Source: Perkinsus olseni
Taxonomy: Eukaryota; Perkinsozoa; Perkinsida; Perkinsidae
DNA: 64,000 nt
Reading direction: 5' to 3'
NCBI GenBank assembly: GCA_013115135.1
Contig: JABANP010000012.1
Span: 264,758 to 328,757, forward strand
Part shown: positions 36,094 through 47,226 of the stretch, in pieces
How positions within the stretch are numbered: position 1 is the stretch's first letter
How the letters are laid out: every line of letters begins with the position of its first letter
Translations under genes and position numbers: made by a program
Notes under the pieces: model-generated
Database searches by the model: none
Seen by the model: only the letters and a program-made list of their open reading frames with translations
Told to the model about the DNA's origin: nothing

Positions 36094-38280
36094 ATGAATC
36101 GTTCCTGTCGATGCCTCAACAGCGTAGTAGCAACAGCCCACCGGCGAGTAGAAGGAAAAATACCGGTCGTACGGCTGAGCGAAATCGGACAGAAAAGGAT
36201 GACCAGCTCTCCTATAGCGGTAGGCGTAGCGGAACTGAGGAGGGAACCACTTACTTCGTTACAGCCCGTCATACTGCAAGCAAACGACATTCAGAAGAAG
36301 AGAGCCAAGCACCGGGACGTCGGCCTGGTGGAGGTTGTCGATCCATCGGGGACCTCCTACGGTGTCGCTTCTTATAATCCATCAGCTTATATGTCTTGCA
36401 GGTAGTGGACATATCTTTCAACCTCTTTCGTATCTAACGCGGTCAACCTCAGGATACTCCATCGTAACTCTCAAGCTCGCATCGATCAAGATTTTTTCTT
36501 TGACGTATTCAGTAGAGCACTTCAAGCACGCATAGCAGCCTTAGGAGGCATGCCGGGGCTGCGCAAGCGAGCCTTTCGCGTGAGATCCCTCCCACCCCTC
36601 CACGAGTATCTTCCCGTTTCAGCTCATCAATGGTGAAGGTGACCATCTTCCAGGACTGTAGGGTGTGTAAAGCCAGCTTCAACCTAAGATACCATTAGAT
36701 ACGTCGACATCCTCTCGCCAACCACTGCTTGTGTGAATCCATCCACGGCTTTCATGGACCGTCAGATCGACCTGATAGTGTCTGCCTTGAGAGCCCTCCT
36801 CCCTAGTCTGAAGGAAGTAGTACCGCTACTCCCGACGGTCCCCATCAGTGGCTTCCTATAGGTGTATCTCCGACATGACGATCACGTTACTCGTTCCCTT
36901 GAGTTCCTTCCCACCATCCGACCTCATCTCCTCTGGTCAGCCGGTCAGGGAGCCTCTGCAAGGCATCGGCCTCCCCGGCGGAGCGAAGGTCAGGATGGAC
37001 CCCGCGAGTGGATTATCCCTGCCCGGTAATGAGTGTCTTCCATGGGAAGCGGGTGATCTCCATGGCAGCTCATCCGATGAGAAGCGCTGAGTTGATACGT
37101 CGACTGCCGACTCTGCTGCGCTTGGCCCGGCCCGAGGCGACCCGAAGGAAGGTCTTGGCGGTCCACGCGGCTGCTGCAGAGTTGGCTGTTTCGATGGCCA
37201 AGTTGGCGGAGGAAGGGGAAAATGACGCCAACGATCGGGTAATGAACGGGCCATTCTTCGCCTGTGTTTACGAGAATCGTAGCTTGATCATCGCATCGAG
37301 CAGAGTGAGCGGGAGCCTCTTGAAGCGATTCACTTGGTGGACCGCGGGTAGAATAGTAGTGCGGCAGGATCGCCACAAAGTATTGATACTCATTATAATG
37401 GAAGCTTCTCGGATATGATCTGACCTTCTCCGTCGCCCTGTTGTTTCGGCGCTGAGCGTCCGTGAGTGAGTTCGTCGATATCCTCCAGGATGGCCTCTTG
37501 CCGTTCTCTCCGCTCAGGTCATGGTCCTTGCGGTAGAGCAATCGAAACAGCTGTGCGAAGCGCTGGAGGGTACGATAGGAATTAATGGTATCCGAAGTCG
37601 CATTATGGTTCAACACGATGTTCCACGACTGTGGCTGCGGGACAGGGGAGATGAAGATGGTAGTATGTGGGGAAGGGCGGATTACATCGCAGCTCGGCTG
37701 CCGGTACTGCGGTATGAGACCGGCCATTGAGATTTCATTGGAACCTCTGACGAATGCCGGGGTGCCTATGGACTAGCACATGGATCCACCGCAGTCGGTA
37801 GACGAGTCGCCGTCGAGACCCTTCCTTGGCCTCGCGATTCCCTTTCCGATGCATCGTCCGCGGTGCGGGCACTGATCGAACTATTGGATTTGCCTCATTT
37901 CGTATGAGGCTGGTGAGTTACTATTGGAGTGGTACCTGTAGATAACTCACCGACAATACATTTTCTCAGCATCGTGGTTTCCCTGACCGGTGCGTCATTG
38001 AACGGAACTCATTTCGAATCAGGCCGGCGAGTTCGATTTGGCCATCGTCTCTCCGCCGCCATCCACGGGCTCCGACGTGGAGGCTTTGAAGGAGCTTCTG
38101 ACTCTGGCGGCCAGTCAACTCGTGCCTGGAGGAGTGATGGTCCTCTGTGGTGTTGATGAAGTACCCCGGTGCCTCTGCTGAGCTTCGCTCCGCCATTTTT
38201 CCCCTTCAGATGAGGTACATTCGTTTTCAGAAGCTCCTACTGCAGGCTCTGGCACCCCGGCGCAGCACTCTGATGTAGGT
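36094..38280 (+). CDS. Class I methyltransferase-like protein, multi-exon
   Basis: Linked plus-strand exon pieces give an N-terminal part without a known domain: KIPVVRLSEIGQKRM (36155), DFFFDVFSRALQARI (36490), DRQIDLIVSALRALLPSL (36760), VYLRHDDHVTRSLEF (36862) and ELIRRLPTLLRLARP (37092). Downstream, FHDCGCGTGEMKM (37610) matches the S-adenosylmethionine-binding motif I. GEFDLAIVSPPP (38028) and LVPGGVMVLCGVDE (38115) match the later D..PP and PGG motifs of Rossmann-fold methyltransferases. The end, RYIRFQKLLLQALAPRR, lies near 38220-38280. The substrate is unknown. Whether the first exons belong to the same gene is not certain. Confidence 0.5.
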
Positions 38281-38284
38281 CCCC

Positions 38285-38788
38285 TCCTGAGCGCTCGATA
38301 GTAAATTCTCAGTGTAATATACTACTATCCTTGATATGGATATTTTACAAGGTTGGTTAACAACAGTAATATTAAAATAACAACATATATAATATCCACA
38401 TGTAGTCCAATAAATTTGGTACCGCACTTTCCAATACTCGTTGAAGTAATTTATCCTGTCATATACGTGCATTATTACTAATAATTTATTGGGTGTTATG
38501 CCATACCAATTTTTTCCCGTCCTAGATACGAATCCACCGGCTGTGCAGATTTTCCCATCCCGTTGGTATCTTCTGGTCGGGATAGCTGCGCCCATCGAAT
38601 CTTGGCTGTGCGTGTTGGAGAAGATATGGATGAATTATAGCATGCTGATGATGTTTCCGTTGTTACCGTTTCTTCATGGTGTGGCATTGTGTTCGAGTAG
38701 GGTATGGTTTCACGAGAGGTGAGCTTACCGGAAGAAGCTGCCTTTGTTGCAGTGTTTTTTACTGTCCAATCTAGTGGTGGTGGTCTAG
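38285..38788. other. AT-rich intergenic block
   Basis: About 38300-38500 is strikingly richer in A and T than its surroundings, with runs such as AATATTAAAATAAC and TATATAATATCC. It lies just upstream of EMC1 and could be its promoter, an organelle-derived insert or a short unassigned gene. A hydrophobic plus-strand frame (38489-38722) was seen but has no recognised family. Confidence 0.45.
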
Positions 38789-41700
38789 ATGTTCGTCAGC
38801 TTGTTTAGAGTGGCGATAGTGTTCCAAGTGCTGTTCGTCTGCACCCTAGGACTGCACCCAGATGAGGCTAGAAAGTAGTATCTTCGGCTTGACCATGCAA
38901 GATACAAAATAGGTCAAGTTGTGGCACGCGTGATCGATGCTCGTTGCTTAAGGTACGATTGGTTCATGCGTAACATAGGAGGTGTATCAGCCGTACCTGA
39001 AGTCCTCCCAAGCGGGGACGTCTTCCTTGGCACCGATGAGGGTGTCATCGCCGTACTAACTTCAGGCCTGTGTTCATCAGATCTCATCTCCACCTGCTCA
39101 GGTCCTCGCCAAGGACACTGGTCTCCTTCAGTGGCGCACGATAGTATCCCCTAAGTCACAGGTGCTGGACGTTCACGCTATCGGAAAGTCCAACGTCGGC
39201 CTAGTGCAGACCGCGAAGGGCCAGGTGCGGTTGTTGGGACTGTTGTATATTCATTTCTCTACTGTTTTCGGGTAGCGCTCTTGATGACCAGTCTCCTCCA
39301 TGGTGCTGTATGCTCGTCCCCGTGGGGTTGAGGATTGGTTCCTCTCTCTCACACTCCTGGCTGGACAATGTTATCTTTCCGTACAGTTTTATTTCTTGTT
39401 CAGCTCTTCGCCGTAGACCTCAAGAACGGTAACATTATTCGTGAGCTCACTACATCGAGGGTTATCAACTTTGACGTCTGCGAGAGTTCGAAGAAGCAGC
39501 AGCCTCTCATCCATGTTGGCTGCGTCGACGGCCACTGTAAGTCTAGCAATGATCATCATCACTCCACCCTGCGTACGCCTTATTTACTCAGATATCTTCG
39601 ACCTTGAGAATGCCGAGCTGAAGCAGCCTGAGAACAATAGCATTCCGACAGCGGTAGTATTTCAAGATTCGCTGCGAAAGACTTGACCGATAATTTTGTT
39701 GTAGGTCTCTTGCCCTAGACAGAAGGGCAAGTCTGCTGTAGTGTTCTCGAACGAAGCCCTTGCTGAGGCGACCGCTGTGTTCGTAGATGGGGATGCACTG
39801 CACGCTCGAGTCAGCCCTACCCAGGTAGACGAGTTGCGGATGAGTTGGTATCGTTGCAAATATACTGCTTGTAGATCCGAAGATATATGATGTCTAGCGG
39901 CAAGCCGATGCCTTCGATCAACACGACTACCTCTGAGGAAGCGGACTTCATAATGAGAGAGCTCAAGTTCCCAACCCTAACCAGGGGACACGAGTTCGAG
40001 GTGGGGGAAATGTGGTATTAGGAAATGCATTCGCGAGTAGCCAAAATGTCGCTTTTCTCCGAGTCTTCTATTAGTATCGATAATATCCCTCTGTGAGCTG
40101 TACCAAAATTTATGCAGCCCTTCTGGGATGAAAGTGCACTTGAGATCGTTCGAAGAGTCTGACAACGAGATCGCATCTCTCCCTTCGCCCTGATGACAGA
40201 ATTTTGACGGCTTCTCGATAAACCAAAAGCAACGCTGAGAAGTCGTATCGAAGTTCCAAGGAGATTGCGTGACAGATGCTCGAGCAGCCGAAGAGCTTCA
40301 TGAAGGGTGACCATGTGTATACCATGAAAGTTGGCAATGATAGGCAGTTCGAAATAAACTTCTGGATGGTAATAATACCCACCTGCCTGGATAGAACCGG
40401 GGACCTTCGGATTACTCAGATCTCTCATTGCGCATGAAGAAGGGCAAGGAAGTTCTATGGACTCGAGAGGAGAGTCTGTCGAAGCCGGCTCAAGTGGTGA
40501 CTCTCACTGAAGGTGATAATATCGGTCTCTGAGCTCTTCCATTGTCTCGGACAATCGCTTCCGCCAGGCTGTTGATTCAATCCTTCGCTGGTCACGCGTG
40601 TCGTTTGTGCTGCTCTTTTTCATGCCATAATTTCCTCAGCTCGGTCTGGTAACGGCGCCTCTGTTGGCGGCCTCATGGACATCATCCCCACATCCTCCGC
40701 TGAACTACAAGTGCTTCTGGCCAAGGCGGGTGAGTGGTTTGATAACAAAGTGCAGAGTAAGACGTTACTGCACTCCACCGTTCTTACCGAGGATGGCTCG
40801 CTATGGTGTAGGCATCGGCCAGCAGCAGCAACAGCCCTTCTCCAGCGAGCCTGCGCCTCTCGAGACGGCGATCAACGGGGTAGTCCTCGGCAGGCAGCCG
40901 GGCAATGAGGTAGCGGTAACGCTCGATTTTTGTAGTGATGGTGATGTTGTTTAGCGTCAATTGGCTAACCTGATCGGCCCTCATTTGAAGATCGGCGTGG
41001 TTCTGTCTGAGACGGGAAAGCTTTTCGCTCTTGATTTGGCTACATCAGAGATTCTATGGTCGAGGATGGAGAGCAAGGATTGCGTCATTGATCGGTAATG
41101 ATGGTCGCGGGTTCGATCCCTGGTAGCTGCCTTTTTTCAGCGTCAAGAATGGCCCTAAGATCTGGTTGCGAGTATCGCACTCGAATGGAAAATATGACTT
41201 CATCGAACCCACGACAGGTGATAATACCTCGGCCTCTGTCCGCCAGCTGTCAATCGTTGAAGATCGGGCTTGTTGCGTGGCTTGGACGGATCCCTACCCA
41301 AGCTTCCTCTATGGAAGTTTAGTCGAGCGGCGCGACTAAAGTTAGATATGAAGTTCCTATGAGAAAAGTATTGCCTGGATCGCGTCCTATCGTGAGCTAG
41401 AGTTTGAGAATGTGTGCGTTCTCTGCTACCTTTCAAGATGTCTATTTTGATCGGATCGTTCGATCGAAATACACATATCATGGAACGTCTGGCGTCATAT
41501 CATCAACGGATATCGGGTTCGAATGACTTCAACGTTGTACCATTCTGGGAAGCTTATCTGGCTCGGGAACAGCGGATTTTGCGGCTTTGTGAATGCACGC
41601 CCCGACGTTGCATCATGCTGTCGTGATGAGCCTATTGTCCTCTGTAATTTCGCTGCGAAATTTTCGCAAACCGAGGTCTGATTTCAAAAATTTAATTTTC

Positions 41701-43899
41701 GAAATTTTTGCAAACCATCGTACGATATTTCGGATCAAACTCATTTATTGACTTTGTTTGTGTAGGGAAGGTTGCTCAATCCGGCGATCTCCCCAGCAGC
41801 TCCAGCGGCCACACGTATGCTCTCAATGGTACCAACTTTGTCGGCTACTATGCTGGCAAGGAAGCCTGGACGCTTCGATTCAACGGTGAGGGGTTGCTCG
41901 TGGCCTCGCCGGGCGGCTGCCACGTTGTTGTTGGCAGATGAATCGGAGAAGATAGTGTCCGTAGTGGAGCCAAGACAGGATTACTTCGCCCATGTGCCTG
42001 TGGTGGTGAAGAGTGATGCCTCGGTCCTGTACCGATATATCAATGCTAATGTTATTGGTAATGAGGAGAGGGCTTGCCGCTTTCTTTGTGTTTCTTAGCT
42101 TCATACGTCACTGACTCACATGACAGTAGTTTTTTCCTCGAAAATTTACCATGTAGCCCAATCGGTGTCGCCGTGCTAGGACAAGTCGACGTCGCACTTG
42201 GTTCACGGATACCTTGATATAATTTCCGCGTCTTTCATGTGGCTTCTCTGAATTCTCTTCTCCGTAAAACTCGGCTGGTCACTGGTTCACATAACAGTAG
42301 ATTTTCCCTCGCAAATTAAGCATCACCCTCAGTGGGAGTGGCTGTGTCGGGACGATTGGCCGCGTGCTCGATGGTGTCGGGCAAGTCGTCGTCTCTCTTG
42401 ATTCATAGAAACGTTTATGTGATTTTCGAGTCTCGTACGACGAATGATGTACTTCTCGCAAAAAAAATCCTGTACTTGCTACCGATTGTCAGGCGTGGTG
42501 ACGGAGAACTCGGAAGGGTATCTTTTCGTGAGGATAATCGATTCAGTCACGGGTGCCTTGGTCTACGAGACGAAGGTGAGAAGCGCGGATTTTTCCAATT
42601 TTGGGATCTCGAGTCAGATCCCCCACGCCTCGGACCCTATCATGGTCCTCTTCGACAACTCTGCTGTAGTGTACTACCGTAACGAGAAGGCCAACAGGTA
42701 TTTTGTGCTACTTTTACAGCGGCAACGAGTCTCGATGACAGATACGAGTTGTTGGTGGTTGATCTGTTCAAGGACAGGGACGACCATGGATTCTGGGAGA
42801 CTATGAAAATGTCGCAGAAAGCGAGGGAGGACGGTGCTGTTGAAGGTAAGCATTGATGGTATCTTAGGTTGATCATGGTTGATTATAGGAAACGCCACGA
42901 GAGTATCGGCTTATGCCTTGGAGATGCCCATTGCTGCGGCACAGCAGTTTGTATTCCCCCAGCCTGGTAGTGAAGGGTGTCTTTTCTGTCTACCGGCCTC
43001 TCGTCGATGCCCTCGTGCGTTGCTCCAGCATGTCGCGCATAAGTGAATTCTCCCCTTGCATGACTTCTGTCCGGTACTGGTTGATGGAGGCATCCCTGTT
43101 TCGAAGCGTCTTTACTCACTCTCCTCTCAGTCACCAGTATTGGAGTGAGTACAACCCAGAAGGGCGTCACACCGCGAAGCGTCCTCTTCGGGTTGGCATC
43201 AGGGAAGGTCCTCGCCGTCAACAAGGATACAGTCCTCAACCCTCGTCGGCAGACATCGTGAGTCGCTCTAGCTTCTCCTCTCCCGCTCAAGAGTCACTGT
43301 TGGCGCCCTTCAGTAAACCTGTGAGTGATCGACCGGGCCGTCTACAGAACGTAGCGTCGGACAAGGACCATGATGCTTCCCTTCCAGCGTAGGTGCCGAG
43401 CGGCTGCATGAGAACCTCCGCACCACTTTCTCGTCATGCACAGACTCCGTTGTTCGCAGGTACGCGCCCCTAGTGCCGATGAAAGCCAATGACGTTGTTA
43501 CCTACAATAATGAGGTGGAAGGGCTCAAGTTCATACGCACAAGTGAGCCAACGGATGATGTTGCTCACTGGGCGCTTTATGCTTCGTCGTCATCAGCTCC
43601 TACTCATTTCGAGTCGACATCCCTGTTGGTCCTCTTCGGTTTGGCTATGTACATGACCCCTACAAACACGGCTCAAAGATACGATGTGAGCGTCACTGCG
43701 CCACGAAATTCGGGCCATGCTTTCTGTTCAGTTGCTCGGTCCAGATTTCGACTACCCGCTCCTGACTGTTAGCATTGCAGTTGGTAAGGCTGACCATGGT
43801 GTTGCTCATGGAGAAAGATTCTTCTGTTCAGTTCTGGCGACAATATTCATCACCACGAGAATGGCGTCCCGCAAGGCTCTGGAGAATCGATGGAAATAA
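38789..43899 (+). CDS. EMC1: ER membrane protein complex subunit 1 (EMC1)
   Basis: It starts with a signal peptide (MFVSLFRVAIVFQVLFVCTL). Beta-propeller exons follow: DVFLGTDEGVIAVL (39020), KDTGLLQWRTIVSPKSQVLD (39108), LFAVDLKNGNIIRELTTS (39405) and GVVLSETGKLFALDL (40995). The conserved DUF1620 region comes next: QDYFAHVPVVVKSD (41975), YLFVRIIDSVTGALVYET (42520), YELLVVDLFKDRDDHGFWET (42747), GVSTTQKGVTPRSVLFGLAS (43144), PTHFESTSLLVLFGLAMYMT (43600) and a tail RMASRKALENRWK with TAA at 43897-43899. EMC inserts tail-anchored and multi-pass proteins into the ER membrane, and subunit 1 forms its lumenal face. About twenty short introns are implied. The N-terminal splices and 39680-40430 are unclear. 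Confidence 0.88.
41095..41140 (+). repeat. 46-nt intron with T-arm-like box
   Basis: It begins GTAATGATGGTCGCGGGTTC, continues GATCCCTGG and ends CTTTTTTCAG, inside EMC1. The GTAATGAT start is shared with the intron at 5762-5815, although the box is in the opposite orientation. Confidence 0.65.
43686..43731 (+). repeat. 46-nt intron with GCGCCACGAAATTC box
   Basis: This EMC1 intron contains CACTGCGCCACGAAATTC and ends TTCTGTTCAG. The box, with three further bases (CGT) upstream, is identical to 2437-2456 in the FHA gene, on the plus strand in both cases, but sense to EMC1 and antisense to the FHA gene. Confidence 0.6.
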
Positions 43900-44098
43900 G
43901 CGGTCACTATTACGGCAAAGTTGATACTGAATGTTTCTACCTATCATAAACTTCTTGCGTTCCTCAAGGGAATCTTCGCTGTGCGTGGAGACGACGGAGC
44001 CGGATTCTCCATCCCATTGCTCATGACGCACTGCTGACATTTTAGCCCAGTCTCGCGGTTCCCGCGGGTGGTCACAGCGGATATCGGCCGTCTAATGG
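43900..44098. other. Intergenic
   Basis: This is the end of EMC1 and the start of the secreted-family array. No feature was seen. Confidence 0.4.
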
Positions 44099-44335
44099 TA
44101 ATTCCGAGGTGCACGTTAGGCGCTATGATTGTGTTCCGTTGTCATAGCCGTCCGGCAGTACGCCACACTGTTATCAGAAGGTTCAATTGTCCGTCTCCTG
44201 AGCATCCGAGAAGACCAGCGTTCAATATGGTATCTTGTGCCCTCTTCAGGCGTTCCCACGAGGGTCAGCTCATGCTCGCTGCTCACGACCTCTTCTTGCC
44301 ATGCCAGCATGAAGGCGAGTGTGGGTGATGTTTCA
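44099..44335 (-). pseudogene. Secreted-family fragment, copy 0 (N-terminal piece)
   Basis: A minus-strand start near 44335 gives a hydrophobic leader (TLAFMLAWQEEVVSSEH). Then comes LTLVGTPEEGTRYHIERWSS, clearly related to VGESENGTRYYIEAWPP of the full copies. Similarity stops soon after MLRRRTIE and nothing of the C-terminal two thirds remains. It is the most decayed member and marks the edge of the array. Confidence 0.6.
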
Positions 44336-44570
44336 TGAAAAAGAGCACTCAGGGAGAATGTGTAGGCTGGGAGATCGTAGGACGTCCGAGGATCTACTCT
44401 AAGCCTCAAGAAGGCGAGCTCCACGACTCTAACTCAGTGTGTGCCTAGGCTTCGATGCTCTGATGTCAAATCAGAGGCGCGCGAGTATTTCTCACCAAGA
44501 AATCCTTGGGGGTAGGGTATCACTCTGCGCCTTCCCGAGATGAGGCTCTACCCCTCTCGTATTTGCACCA

Positions 44571-44587
44571 CCTCCCTCTGAGGGAGG
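44571..44587. repeat. 17-bp palindrome with 1-nt centre
   Basis: CCTCCCTC-T-GAGGGAGG. This is the leftmost clear example of the single-nucleotide-centre class, at the edge of the array. A second, ACGCGGA-T-TCCGCGT, is at 44730-44744. Confidence 0.85.
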
Positions 44588-45427
44588 GCGTACTGAGACC
44601 AGTGAAATTCGAAGTTCGGTCCGGCTGAGCGGTAATCACTGTTCTAGAGGGGCCGGTGAAAGGGTTGTACAGCATCAGCGATTGAAGATACTCAATTTGG
44701 ACCCGAGCCATCGGATATAAGTCTCCGCGACGCGGATTCCGCGTGGGATGACAATACTGCGGTGATAAGATGCTTGATCCTCGCCATTGTGTTGTCATTG
44801 AGATACACCGTGAGTGACTATCACTATGGAGGGGGAACACTGGTCGTCACAGCGGCCATTCGGAAATGCCCAGGGAACTATGATGAACAATAGTGATGCG
44901 TAGTATACATGATATAGTGACATCTTCAAACACTATAACGCTATTAGGAATCCTAACTCAGGAGACCCCGTATGCAAAGTTCCAGGTCGGTATGAGATCT
45001 TGATAAGGAGTTTCGCTGGTGACACGAGAACCGCTCTCTAGAGTGCGCCTACTGTACACGGCCTGGTTGGATACGGGGTATCAACTTAGATCGTTTATCC
45101 AGCCGTTTTTTCCGGCTTTCGGCGGAAAATTCCGACTGCCAAAACGTCCAATGCAAACTGCAACGAGAGAGCGATGATAAAGTAACAGCAGCATACGGCA
45201 TTAGTCATGAAGGACGCGAAATCGAAATTGCCCGTTTTCCAATGATCGCCACGTATCAATAATATGACATCGTAAATATATCGTTACCAACTTTCTGCCT
45301 CAAATTGTCTACTTCGCCGGCCTCTACGGGAATATAAAGACGTTGGCATGACGAACGAATCCCACAAAAGTTTTCGGCTCTCCTCCGCCTAATCAGTCAA
45401 CATGAGGCCCGGCCCATCATCGGGCAT

Positions 45428-46327
45428 TCACTCTGCATCAGTTCCCTCGAGGAGTCCATACTTGAGAAAGTCCTTCCCGTACCTGCGGGAACTAGACAGA
45501 GATTTGCGGAGATAATCTAAGCGTCGCACAACGCGGGAGCTAGCAGCCTTGAGTTTGCTCTTAGTGGTCAAGAGGTCTGGTAGCCTCTCGATAGCGAATG
45601 GCTCGCCCTCAATGGTGTTGATTCTAGCATTCAAGAAGCTCTCTCTAGAACCGTTGAACTTCTCACGGTCAACAGGTTCCAGTAAGAGATGAGCTCCGCC
45701 AGATGGGTTCCGGTCTTTGTAGAAGGAACCTTGTATCGCCTTGCCAACCATCGCGTAGATAAACTCGTTGTAACGACCTCGGTTGGAAGCGTCCAACTTG
45801 ACGCCTGTTAATTGTGACGCTCCATCGAACTCTACCGTTGCTTCCACTCCATCTTCATTGAACCCGTAGTATACACCGTTAGGAGCAGGCTCCTCAGCAT
45901 CAGCCAGCAATAGCTGGTTTCCGGTCCACAGACTCTGTAAGATGGGGAGGGTGAGGTTACCCAGAAACCGTTGCCCCAGAGGCGAGAGGACAAAGAAAGG
46001 GAATGGGTGGTTGGTGTTGCCTTGTGCCCGATAGCTTTTAGTGCCTTCCATGTCATCCACGCGGTATACAGCCAGATTGACTGCTTCAGGGTCTCGGCGA
46101 GGTCTCAGGCTATGTCTCACATACTCACAGGAGAGCCCATCTACAGTTTGACGACCTAGCCTTTTCGCATAAAGGGACCCGTCCTCGGTCAGAGGTTCGA
46201 AATAATATCTCGTTCCCGCACCAGACTCGCCTACAATGACCGGATTCCGATGGCCTCTCACTACCTCCCCCTCTAGGGCCAGCAGCAGAGTGAGGCTGAG
46301 GAAGGGGATCTGGCGATGCTGTGGCAT
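45428..46327 (-). CDS. Secreted-family protein, copy 1, intact, 299 residues
   Basis: This is an intronless gene. A signal peptide (MPQHRQIPFLSLTLLLALEG) is followed by the family core: PVIVGESGAGTRYYFEPL, TVDGLSCEYVRHSL, YRVDDMEGTKSY, PNGVYYGFNEDGVEATVEF, YAMVGKAIQGSFY, LLLEPVDREKF, RINTIEGEPFAIERLP, and a basic tail (RRLDYLRKSLSSSRRYG). There is no membrane anchor and there are few Cys residues. Function is unknown. A leader plus mature domain plus basic tail, in a tandem family, suggests a secreted or host-directed protein. A GGCGAGCG box lies about 165 bp upstream (46493-46501). Copy 2 is its closest relative. Confidence 0.8.
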   Translation of the reverse strand: MPQHRQIPFLSLTLLLALEGEVVRGHRNPVIVGESGAGTRYYFEPLTEDGSLYAKRLGRQTVDGLSCEYVRHSLRPRRDPEAVNLAVYRVDDMEGTKSYRAQGNTNHPFPFFVLSPLGQRFLGNLTLPILQSLWTGNQLLLADAEEPAPNGVYYGFNEDGVEATVEFDGASQLTGVKLDASNRGRYNEFIYAMVGKAIQGSFYKDRNPSGGAHLLLEPVDREKFNGSRESFLNARINTIEGEPFAIERLPDLLTTKSKLKAASSRVVRRLDYLRKSLSSSRRYGKDFLKYGLLEGTDAE

Positions 46328-47226
46328 AAAACTGTGTGAAAGTGGAGACTAGGAGGATTTGGGTATTGCCCTTCGCACAGCACCCTTCTAGAGAGCCCGC
46401 CTTTTGGACTAGGCAGATACCCGGCCTGACGTGCACTACTGATTTGGTGAGACGCAGAAAAACTTGGTTACCCGAAAACGTAAGCGTCTCCCAGGCGAGC
46501 GCGATACCCCTCGCGCTTGCCGTGAGTGATGCCTGCGCGAGGCTGCAGCGCAGTCTTCGAAGGTGTTGCCGAATTCTGAAGGCCGCAAGTCTTCTTACCC
46601 AGTTCATGGTACTGTCGATGCTCTAGGAGTCGCTGGCTGCGCCCTCTGAAGGCTTCTCATTCCGGTGCGTACCGATACCTCACCTTGCTTGAACTCTGTC
46701 CTGCAGAGGGCCTGTGCCACAGGCATCGCACATCCATTGTGTCGTCACTGAGATACACCGTATCACCCTAGGGAGGGGACGGAGGCCCTCGCAGCGGTCA
46801 GGGCCCATTCGCAAATGCTCAGGAATTGTAATAGATATTTGTGATGTACAGTATACAGGGCCTGTGAAAACACTCTTCGGTCGTTCCTCTAGCCGTTATC
46901 TTTGGCTACTGTAACGTCTAGGGTGTCCCTATACCCTAGTAGGGTCTACTGCAACCCGACAGCGATGAGAGGGTAACAACAGCATGTGGCGATGGTCATG
47001 AAGTGAAATCGAAATCACCCGTTCTTTTGTTAATCGCTTTGTTATGACGGATACAGACTAATAATGACATTATTCTCATTCCAACCTTCCGCATCAAATT
47101 GTCTCCATTCACCGCCTGGACGGTGATATAACGATGGAACATGGGATAATATAATGAAAGGGAAATATAGATGTTGGCATGATGAGCGGATCCCACACGA
47201 AAGTTTGGTAACTCTCCTCCATCTTA

